Below are positions 34,177 to 39,936 of a DNA stretch of 39,936 nt, one piece after another (the first letter of the stretch is position 1; each line of letters starts with the position of its first letter). The stretch comes from an uncultured Prevotella sp. Lineage in GTDB: Bacteria; Bacteroidota; Bacteroidia; Bacteroidales; Bacteroidaceae. Position numbers and translations under genes: made by a program. Location: positions 1-39,936 of the forward strand of contig OMUH01000039.1 in assembly GCA_900314195.1 (NCBI GenBank), in the 5' to 3' direction. The notes under the pieces are model-generated. The model saw only the letters and a list, made by a program, of their open reading frames with translations, made no database searches and was not told where the DNA came from.

Positions 34177-34743
34177 ATGAAAAAACTTTTTCCATTATTT
34201 GCTTTCTTTTTAATTATTTCCATAATCAGCTGTAACGGAGGTAAGTCAAACTCAACCATAGGGCAGTCAAAGGATAGTGATGCGGTTGAAGCTGATGCGT
34301 CTGACTCAACTATTTTCGGAGTTTGCGGGGAGTCTACCGGTATGTCAACGATGCAGTTGCTGACTGATGCCGGAGATACGCTTGATCTTCTTATTGATGA
34401 GAATCCGGAGCAGCCGGTTGTGAAGGGCGGTGTGTTTGCCGGCGACAAAATGGCGGTTACAGCTGTTAAGGAAAATGGTGAATGGATAGCTACAAATGCT
34501 ATAAACCTCAGCAGTCTTATAGGTAAATGGACAAGCATTGACAAGAACTTTGAAATACTTGAAGGCGGTGTCGTGAAAAGTAATGTAAAGGCCGAGTCAG
34601 AACCATGGACTTCATGGAAAATATACAATTGCAAGCTGATACTAAACAGGGATACGTTTGATGTTGATAACCTTGGAGCTGACAGCTTGTATCTTGAGAA
34701 TGACAAGGGCATTTATACATTCAAACGATTAAAAGAAAAATAG
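34177..34743 (+). CDS. Lipoprotein of unknown function (lipocalin-like segment)
   Basis: The protein has 188 residues with a lipoprotein signal MKKLFPLFAFFLIISIISC (Cys19) and an acidic Ser-rich tether of about 30 residues. The remaining 140 residues look all-beta, in two parts: STMQLLTDAGDTLDLLIDE and GDKMAVTAVKENGEWIATNA, then LIGKWTSIDKNFEILEGGVV and a last block with FDVDNLGADSLYLENDKGIY. The LIGKW start and repeated hairpins recall lipocalin-like Bacteroidetes lipoproteins, but I cannot name the family with confidence. It ends 6 bp before rnz and is probably cotranscribed with it; a functional link is not evident. Confidence 0.7.
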   Translation: MKKLFPLFAFFLIISIISCNGGKSNSTIGQSKDSDAVEADASDSTIFGVCGESTGMSTMQLLTDAGDTLDLLIDENPEQPVVKGGVFAGDKMAVTAVKENGEWIATNAINLSSLIGKWTSIDKNFEILEGGVVKSNVKAESEPWTSWKIYNCKLILNRDTFDVDNLGADSLYLENDKGIYTFKRLKEK

Positions 34744-34749
34744 ATTTTC

Positions 34750-35664
34750 ATGGAGCCGTTTAAAATTCATATTTTAGGATGCGGGTCAGCATTGCCTACG
34801 CTCAAACATAATGCTTCATCGCAGGTGTTGGAAATTCGCGGTAAGATGTTTATGATTGATTGCGGAGAAGGCACTCAGCTGCAGTTACGGCGCAGTCATA
34901 TACACTTCACACGGATTTCGGCCGTATTCATAAGTCACCTTCACGGTGATCACTGTTTTGGTCTTATTGGAATGATTTCCACATTCGGGATGCTCGGCCG
35001 GACACAACCGTTGCATGTATATGCACCTAAGGAGATGGAACCGTTGCTGAAACTGCAACTTGAGATTTTCTGTGACGGACTGGAATATGATGTTGTCTTT
35101 CATGCTGTTAATCCAAATGAGCAGAGTGTTATTTATGAAGACCGCAGTCTGACAGTGGAGACTATTCCGCTGGAACACCGTATACCATGCTGCGGCTATC
35201 TCTTTCGTGAAAAAGAATCATTGCCTCATATAAATCGTGAGATGCTCGATTTTTACGATATTCCGCTCAGTCAGGTAAACAACATAAAACTTGGAGCCGG
35301 ATGGAAAACTGCTGACGGACAAGAAGTTGCGAATTCAAAACTTGTTATTCCGGCAGATCCGCCAAGAAGTTATGCCTACTGTTCAGACACAAGGTTTATA
35401 CCTGATTTAAGTAAAAGGGTTGAAAATGTGTCAACGCTTTATCATGAATCGACATATTCAAGTGAAAATGAAAATCGTGCTCGTATGTTCTGGCACAGCA
35501 CAGCCCGACAGGCTGCTACAGTTGCAAAAAATGCGAACGTAGGAAAGTTGCTGTTAGGTCATTTCAGTGCAAGATATGATGACGAAAGTGGCATTTTAAA
35601 TGAGGCAAGACAGGTCTTTCCCAATAGTTTCCTTACAAATGAAGGGCTTACATTTGACGTCTGA
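34750..35664 (+). CDS. rnz: Ribonuclease Z
   Basis: This 304-residue metallo-beta-lactamase-fold endonuclease trims the 3' ends of tRNA precursors. GCGSALPTLKHNASSQVLEI and MIDCGEGTQLQLRR are the family's start. SHLHGDHCFGL (about residues 62-72) is the zinc-binding motif. Further ligands are LEHRIPCCGYLF, CSDTRF (Asp) and LLGHFSARY (His). The insertion around NIKLGAGWKTADGQE fits the short RNase Z form. Its start is 6 bp after the lipoprotein stop with no promoter between. Confidence 0.95.
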   Translation: MEPFKIHILGCGSALPTLKHNASSQVLEIRGKMFMIDCGEGTQLQLRRSHIHFTRISAVFISHLHGDHCFGLIGMISTFGMLGRTQPLHVYAPKEMEPLLKLQLEIFCDGLEYDVVFHAVNPNEQSVIYEDRSLTVETIPLEHRIPCCGYLFREKESLPHINREMLDFYDIPLSQVNNIKLGAGWKTADGQEVANSKLVIPADPPRSYAYCSDTRFIPDLSKRVENVSTLYHESTYSSENENRARMFWHSTARQAATVAKNANVGKLLLGHFSARYDDESGILNEARQVFPNSFLTNEGLTFDV

Positions 35665-35736
35665 TCGTTAAGGTCTGATTTGAGCATTTATTTTTAGATT
35701 ATTTATTGACTGTGAAAATAGTCATATTTTTATATT

Positions 35737-36840
35737 ATGATTAACACCAGAAATAAGAAAACAAAAAGATTCTTTGTGTTTAATCCAGAGCATGATATTT
35801 CTCTTGCTTATGATAAGGATGTTTTGACTCCGCCACATGCAGCCAGATTGCTGAGGGCAGATCTTGATTTCATACCGGCTTTTTTCGCGGAAGATGGTGA
35901 TGTCGTTATTGTAAACGATGCGGATAAGGCTTCTGAACATTATGAGCATGTCTGTGGCATTACGGAAACACAGAAAAAAAATATTTTCTTCCTTACAACT
36001 GATGATGTAGATTGGAAAGATGTTTTTTTTGAACAGCTAGTGCCGTGGGGAATGGATCGGACAATTTATTCAGAATTTGCCAGGCTTGGCATGAAAACAG
36101 AGCAACAGGATGAAAATAAATTAAAGGCTATACGCAAAATTTCGTCAAGGGAATGGACGGTGAGCAACCTGCAGAGAAAGTCAGTATTCGTTGAGAATAT
36201 AGATGATCTGAAAAAATATGTAGATGAGAAAAGACGATGTGTCATTAAATCGCCGTGGAGCTCAACCGGACGGGGTGTTCGATATGTAAACATAGACAGC
36301 GCAGCACAAGGCGAACTCGCTCAGACTGAGCGGTGGGCTATTAATGTATTGAAACAGCAGGGGGGCATAGTTGCTGAACCACAATTTAATAAAATTGTTG
36401 ATTTTGGCATGGAGTTTCGCTCAACAGAAAATGGTATAGAATATACCGGGCTTAGTTTATTCAATACTGTAAAAGGTGCTTATACCGGAAATGTCCTGGC
36501 TGATGAGGTTTACAAAAGTCTGTTTCTTTCAAAATTTGTCAGTGTAGAGAAACAAGAAGAACTTTCAAGCTTAGTGATATCGGCTTTGGAAAAAACACTT
36601 CGCGGGCTTTATGAAGGACCATTTGGCGTTGATTTTATGGTAACGTCTTCAGATGAAGGCGAATTTAAAATAGAAATAGCAGAATTAAATCTTCGTTACA
36701 CGATGGGACATTTGGCGCTTGCTATAAGTCCTGACGATAACAGACCTCCCAAATTAATGCGTATATCTTTTGACGGCTCACATTATCATCTTTTGGTATC
36801 CGGTATGCCTGTCGACATGAGTTCAAAGAATGATTTATAA
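35737..36840 (+). CDS. Uncharacterised ATP-grasp-fold protein
   Basis: The 367-residue cytosolic protein has the features of an ATP-grasp ligase or kinase. The N-terminal part (FFVFNPEHDISLAYD, then TPPHAARLLRADLDFIPAFF) resembles no enzyme I can name. CVIKSPWSSTGRGVRYV (about residues 167-183) looks like the ATP-binding lysine and glycine-rich loop. IVAEPQFNKIVDFGMEFR follows. GPFGVDFMV...IEIAELNLRYTMGH near the C-terminus gives the Asp, Glu and Asn expected to hold the metal-ATP complex. The substrate is unknown. It starts 72 bp after rnz on the same strand. The conserved NPEHD opening and the metal site argue for a real enzyme. Confidence 0.7.
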   Translation: MINTRNKKTKRFFVFNPEHDISLAYDKDVLTPPHAARLLRADLDFIPAFFAEDGDVVIVNDADKASEHYEHVCGITETQKKNIFFLTTDDVDWKDVFFEQLVPWGMDRTIYSEFARLGMKTEQQDENKLKAIRKISSREWTVSNLQRKSVFVENIDDLKKYVDEKRRCVIKSPWSSTGRGVRYVNIDSAAQGELAQTERWAINVLKQQGGIVAEPQFNKIVDFGMEFRSTENGIEYTGLSLFNTVKGAYTGNVLADEVYKSLFLSKFVSVEKQEELSSLVISALEKTLRGLYEGPFGVDFMVTSSDEGEFKIEIAELNLRYTMGHLALAISPDDNRPPKLMRISFDGSHYHLLVSGMPVDMSSKNDL

Positions 36841-37143
36841 AATTAAATGATGATCTGCCTTTGATCAAAAGAAAAATGTTCCGTAGGTCAAAAAAATACG
36901 ATATTTGTTTACAAGTGTTGCCTATGTAAAGCAAAAAGGCTGATATTTGTGCTAAGACTAAGTTTGTCTGCATAAGTCGTTAAATGTGTGACATTAGCTA
37001 TAGTCTCAAAACATGCAGTTGCCCTTTAAAACATATATCATGTAATCAGTCTTTTTGTTCTACATAGCCAAAACTTATTTAGATTTTAATAAGATTTGTT
37101 TCTATTATGGCACAAAGCTCGTAATATTTTGTGCTTGTTCCGG
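36841..37143. other. Convergent intergenic region
   Basis: About 300 bp of AT-rich sequence separates two convergent genes. The only structure seen is GCACAAA (37110-37116) pairing with TTTGTGC (37128-37134), just after the lipid kinase stop, a weak terminator candidate. No ORF or promoter is supported. Confidence 0.4.
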
Positions 37144-38172
37144 CTAAAGATTTAATTTCTTTTGTATAGATTTGCTTAACGCCTCAACTTTCCGGCTTTG
37201 GTTTGTTATATTTGTGCGTATATCATTTATGTCGTTGAAAAATTGAGAAAAAGCATTTTGAATGATGTTAGGCTTTCTTGCGTCTTTGTTAGCGAAGGGA
37301 TTGACCACGACTTTTATTCCTTTTGGCTCCAGATGCACATCTATGTCAGGACCAGTCATTACCGGTTCACCGTCGAAATGAATTTCTCCTTCTTTGGAAC
37401 GTCTGACATGCAGAGTCTTGCATCTGAAAGTTTTAATATGAGAGTTCTTGTCAAGAGTCTTGTTGAACATTTCGAAGCTGACCTGTGGCGCGTCAATAAC
37501 GTCAAATGGCTCCATGATAATTACATCCATGAGTCCGTCGTTCATTGACGCGTGTGGCGCTATATATGCATTATTGCCGTATTGCGATGCGTTGGCACAG
37601 CTGATTAACAATGCTTTGTAATGCTTTGTCCCGGTCTCATCAATAAGCTCGTATGTCTCCGGCTTGTATTTAAGGCCTTCTCTGAGAACATTCTCAACAT
37701 ACGTTATCGGACCTCTCTTGCCACTTTTTGCAAATTTCATAGATATAAAAGCGTCAAAGCCCATTCCGCATGTGCAGAAGAAATCATGCCCGTTTATTAT
37801 TCCATAATCCAAATCATGAACCTCATCTTCGTTTATAATTTCAATGCTTTTCTTTAGGTTAAGAGGTATCATGAGATGACGCGCCAAGCCGTTGCCAGAG
37901 CCGCAGGGGATAACGGCCAGGGCTGTAGAAGAGTGGGTCAGGGCACGTCCAACTTCATTAACAGTTCCGTCGCCTCCAACAGCAGCAACAATGTCAACTC
38001 CGTCTTCCCTGCATTGTGTTGCTATTTTTTCAGCATGTCCGGCATATTCGGTAAAGACGCATTTATAATTGAATTTGTCTTTGTCGATGTATTTGTCAAT
38101 AATTGATGGAATGTATTCTTTATGTCCGGAACCGGAAATGGGGTTCAGAATGAAAACGACACTTTTCTTCAT
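37144..38172 (-). CDS. Diacylglycerol/sphingosine kinase-family lipid kinase
   Basis: The 342-residue protein belongs to the DAGK catalytic-domain family (YegS/BmrU/DgkB type), cytosolic enzymes that phosphorylate membrane lipids with ATP. VFILNPISGSGHKE opens the fold, AAVGGDGTVNEVGRAL is the nucleotide loop, IPCGSGNGLARHL the second glycine motif, and DGLMDVIIMEPF and GEIHFDGEPVMTGPDI lie in the C-terminal beta domain. About 40 residues of polar helix follow the core. It is divergent from the serine palmitoyltransferase gene over a 183-bp region with promoters both ways. That suggests, but does not show, that the substrate is a sphingoid base or related lipid. Confidence 0.88.
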   Translation of the reverse strand: MKKSVVFILNPISGSGHKEYIPSIIDKYIDKDKFNYKCVFTEYAGHAEKIATQCREDGVDIVAAVGGDGTVNEVGRALTHSSTALAVIPCGSGNGLARHLMIPLNLKKSIEIINEDEVHDLDYGIINGHDFFCTCGMGFDAFISMKFAKSGKRGPITYVENVLREGLKYKPETYELIDETGTKHYKALLISCANASQYGNNAYIAPHASMNDGLMDVIIMEPFDVIDAPQVSFEMFNKTLDKNSHIKTFRCKTLHVRRSKEGEIHFDGEPVMTGPDIDVHLEPKGIKVVVNPFANKDARKPNIIQNAFSQFFNDINDIRTNITNQSRKVEALSKSIQKKLNL

Positions 38173-38197
38173 CTTTATTTAAGTTTACGCAATAATG

Positions 38198-38308
38198 CAA
38201 AATTAGTAAATATTCTTTAACTTGTATATGCTGAAATTGCGTTTTTTTTGGTATGTTGTAACTTTCTTGAAAAAAAACTCATTCTATAAGTTTTTTTTTG
38301 TATTTTTG
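38198..38308. promoter_or_regulatory. Divergent promoters for lipid kinase and serine palmitoyltransferase
   Basis: The minus-strand -7 box is TAATTTTG (38198-38205), 26 bp before the kinase ATG. The plus-strand box is TATTTTTG (38301-38308), 48 bp before the ATG at 38356. Both fit TAnnTTTG; -33 boxes are poor. Confidence 0.55.
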
Positions 38309-38355
38309 CAACCTGTAAATCAAACGATAAAAACCAAGTATTACACCTATTTATA

Positions 38356-39543
38356 ATGGGACAGTTACAAGAAAGATACAAGAATTATCGGGAGCCGCAG
38401 AAATATATGGAGGCAGGGGTCTATCCGTATTTCCGCGCAATAACAAGTAAACAAGGGCCTGAAGTAACAATGGCAGGCCATAAAGTTCTAATGTTCGGTT
38501 CGAATGCATATACCGGGCTGACAGGTGACGAACGTGTTATTGAGGCAGCTAAGAAAGCCCTTGATAAATATGGCTCAGGCTGTGCAGGAAGCCGTTTCCT
38601 TAACGGAACACTTGATATTCATGTTCAATTAGAGAAAGAGCTTGCGGAGTTTGAACATAAAGACGATGCCCTTTGCTTTTCAACGGGTTTCTCTGTTAAC
38701 TCTGGTGTGTTGGCTGTTGTTGTCGGTCGCGGTGACTATATAATATGTGACGACCGTGATCATGCTTCTATTGTTGATGGCCGCAGACTAAGCTTCGCCA
38801 CCCAGCTTCATTACAAGCATAATGATATGGCCGATTTGGAGCGTGTGCTTCAGAAACTGCCTAAAGATGCAGTAAAGCTTATCGTTGTTGACGGTGTGTT
38901 CTCAATGGAAGGTGATCTGGCTAAGCTCCCCGAAATAGTAAAGCTAAAGCATAAGTATAATTGTTCAATCATGGTTGACGAGGCGCATGGTCTTGGTGTC
39001 TTCGGAAAGCAGGGCAGGGGCGTTTGCGACTATTTCGGCTTAACTAACGACATAGACCTTATAATGGGTACATTTTCTAAGAGTCTTGCCTCTATTGGTG
39101 GCTTTATAGCTTCTGATAAGAACACTATAAATTTTTTAAGGCATAATGTACGCACTTATATATTCAGCGCCAGTGATACTCCTGCTGCAACAGCCGCAGC
39201 CATAGAGGCTCTGCATATCATTCAGAATGAGCCGGAGCGTATAGAGCATCTTTGGGATATAACAAAGTATGCGTTAAAGCGTTTCCGTGAGGAAGGTTTT
39301 GAAATCGGTGATACTGAGAGTCCTATAATCCCGCTTTACGTGCGTGATATTGATAAGACATTCCTCGTTACCAAGCTTGCATTTGAAGCTGGCGTATTTA
39401 TTAATCCTGTTATACCTCCGGCTTGTGCACCTCAGGACACATTGGTTCGTTTCGCGCTTATGGCAACTCATAGTCAGGAACAAGTAGAGCGAGGCGTACA
39501 AATATTAAAGAAGATATTTGTGGAACAGGGAATTATCAAATAA
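38356..39543 (+). CDS. spt: Serine palmitoyltransferase (alpha-oxoamine synthase family)
   Basis: This 395-residue PLP enzyme should condense serine with an acyl-CoA to 3-ketosphinganine, the first step of the sphingolipids made by Bacteroidales. The opening LQERYKNYREPQKYMEAGVYPYFR, HKVLMFGSNAYTGLTGD and GCAGSRFLNGTLDIH follow the Bacteroides Spt pattern more than KBL or BioF. PLP-site motifs are DDRDHASIVDG, VDEAHGLGVFGKQGRG, and the Schiff-base lysine K242 in GTFSKSLASIGGF. Glycine C-acetyltransferase and BioF are the alternatives, but they usually sit beside tdh or bio genes. It has its own promoter and terminator. Confidence 0.85.
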   Translation: MGQLQERYKNYREPQKYMEAGVYPYFRAITSKQGPEVTMAGHKVLMFGSNAYTGLTGDERVIEAAKKALDKYGSGCAGSRFLNGTLDIHVQLEKELAEFEHKDDALCFSTGFSVNSGVLAVVVGRGDYIICDDRDHASIVDGRRLSFATQLHYKHNDMADLERVLQKLPKDAVKLIVVDGVFSMEGDLAKLPEIVKLKHKYNCSIMVDEAHGLGVFGKQGRGVCDYFGLTNDIDLIMGTFSKSLASIGGFIASDKNTINFLRHNVRTYIFSASDTPAATAAAIEALHIIQNEPERIEHLWDITKYALKRFREEGFEIGDTESPIIPLYVRDIDKTFLVTKLAFEAGVFINPVIPPACAPQDTLVRFALMATHSQEQVERGVQILKKIFVEQGIIK

Positions 39544-39576
39544 ATATTGGCAATCCTTTGCATATTATTTAATATG

Positions 39577-39617
39577 AAAAAGTGGAATTATATCTTAAGG
39601 ATGTAATTCCACTTTTT
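39577..39617 (+). terminator. spt terminator
   Basis: AAAAAGTGGAATTA (39577-39590) pairs perfectly with TAATTCCACTTTTT (39604-39617), with a 13-nt loop and a T-run, 34 bases after the stop. The symmetric A and T flanks make it bidirectional. Confidence 0.85.
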
Positions 39618-39620
39618 GTG

Positions 39621-39671
39621 TTTGACCGGCAGGTATATCGGCTAATGGGTGCAAGTCACTGACAGAGAACT
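39621..39671 (+). promoter_or_regulatory. Possible cobalamin riboswitch remnant cut by IS66
   Basis: ATCGGCTAATGGGTGCAAGT (39637-39656) followed by CACTGACAGAGAACT recalls the core of Bacteroidetes cobalamin riboswitches (GGTGCAAGTC, then a CTGTAA end). The last bases of that CTGTAAC match come from the IS66 end itself. The leader is short, and the GGGAA box is missing or altered. It would have controlled a plus-strand gene now beyond the IS. Confidence 0.35.
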
Positions 39672-39936
39672 GTAACCATTCAATTTAGGCCGTCCTGTAA
39701 TTGATAAAAAAATCCCGAGGTTATTCCCGGGATTTTTTGTATTGGTATGGCAGAAGTTGTGTAATTTCCTCTTCATCCATATTGTCTCTTAGCCTGCCAA
39801 GGACATCGGTGAGCCAGTCAAGGGGGTTCAACTGCACGACATCGCAGGATTCAAGCAGCGAGTAGAATACGGCATTGTCCTCAGCCCCCTTGTCATCATG
39901 GCTGAAGAGATAGTTCTTCCTGCCCATGACAGAGGG
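39672..39936 (-). mobile_element. IS66-family element, 3' end (right copy)
   Basis: The element end begins GTAACCATTCAATTTAGGCC at 39672, the exact inverse of 320-343 at the other edge. It then carries the transposase 3' part and continues out of the window. The same terminator overlaps the stop. The two copies face each other: the transposase ends of both point into the window. Confidence 0.85.
39721..39936 (-). CDS. tnpC: IS66-family transposase, C-terminal part (right copy)
   Basis: Seventy-one residues of the transposase C-terminus are visible, identical in protein sequence to the left copy; the frame is open to the window edge (PSVMGRKNYLFS). DNA identity is broken by one synonymous C/T change in NPLDW. 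The catalytic Glu segment lies just beyond the edge. The part seen is intact. Confidence 0.88.
   Translation of the reverse strand, partial: PSVMGRKNYLFSHDDKGAEDNAVFYSLLESCDVVQLNPLDWLTDVLGRLRDNMDEEEITQLLPYQYKKSRE

Noticed and set aside
1-39936. Composite transposon bounded by the two IS66 copies
   Set aside because: The interval is 39 kb of mostly core genes (rplU, serS, glnN, gltBD), which is implausible as transposon cargo; independent insertions or inversion are more likely.

Overview
The window looks like chromosome of a gut- or rumen-type Bacteroidales, most like Prevotella and relatives. The signs are Bacteroidetes promoters (TAnnTTTG at -7, TTTG near -33), a type III glutamine synthetase, the DapL route to diaminopimelate, serine palmitoyltransferase, a FimB/Mfa2-like lipoprotein, a possible type IX-secretion tail, and IS66 and IS4-type elements. 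No tRNA, rRNA or CRISPR array was recognised.

Layout. 1-343 is the 3' end of an IS66-family element; a near-identical copy in opposite orientation fills 39672-39936, so inverted IS66 copies bound the window. 452-11341 (minus strand) is a nitrogen-assimilation block: glnK, amt, an outer-membrane barrel protein, asnB, gltB, gltD. Divergent from it (11700-16062, plus) are dapF, dapL and glnN (GSIII). Ammonium enters through Amt, GlnK senses nitrogen state, GSIII and GltBD fix ammonium into glutamine and glutamate, AsnB makes asparagine, and DapL draws on glutamate for lysine and peptidoglycan.

16063-22450 is an accessory segment. It has a 22-bp-period array of palindromes, two MITE-like elements with the same terminal inverted repeats (16611-16757 and 22295-22428), a beheaded hsdM, a decayed and an intact copy of an AAA-ATPase/PD-(D/E)XK gene, and a UvrD-like helicase with an intact DnaQ-type exonuclease inserted in it. 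The last two genes form a probable operon and are the best candidate for an undescribed DNA-processing or defence module.

22544-25977 (plus) holds a small secreted protein, then an envelope operon: L,D-transpeptidase lipoprotein, ECF sigma factor, membrane-anchored probable anti-sigma factor and a Spy/CpxP-like periplasmic protein. A fimbrial-type lipoprotein converges on it. A decayed IS4-family element (27348-28369, 10-bp target duplication) sits just after a DUF486 membrane protein gene and separates it from its likely terminator. Housekeeping genes follow: an NfnAB-like fused oxidoreductase, serS, rplU-rpmA, a lipoprotein, rnz and an uncharacterised ATP-grasp protein. Last come divergent genes for a DAG-kinase-family lipid kinase and serine palmitoyltransferase, then a cobalamin-riboswitch-like leader cut by the right IS66 copy.
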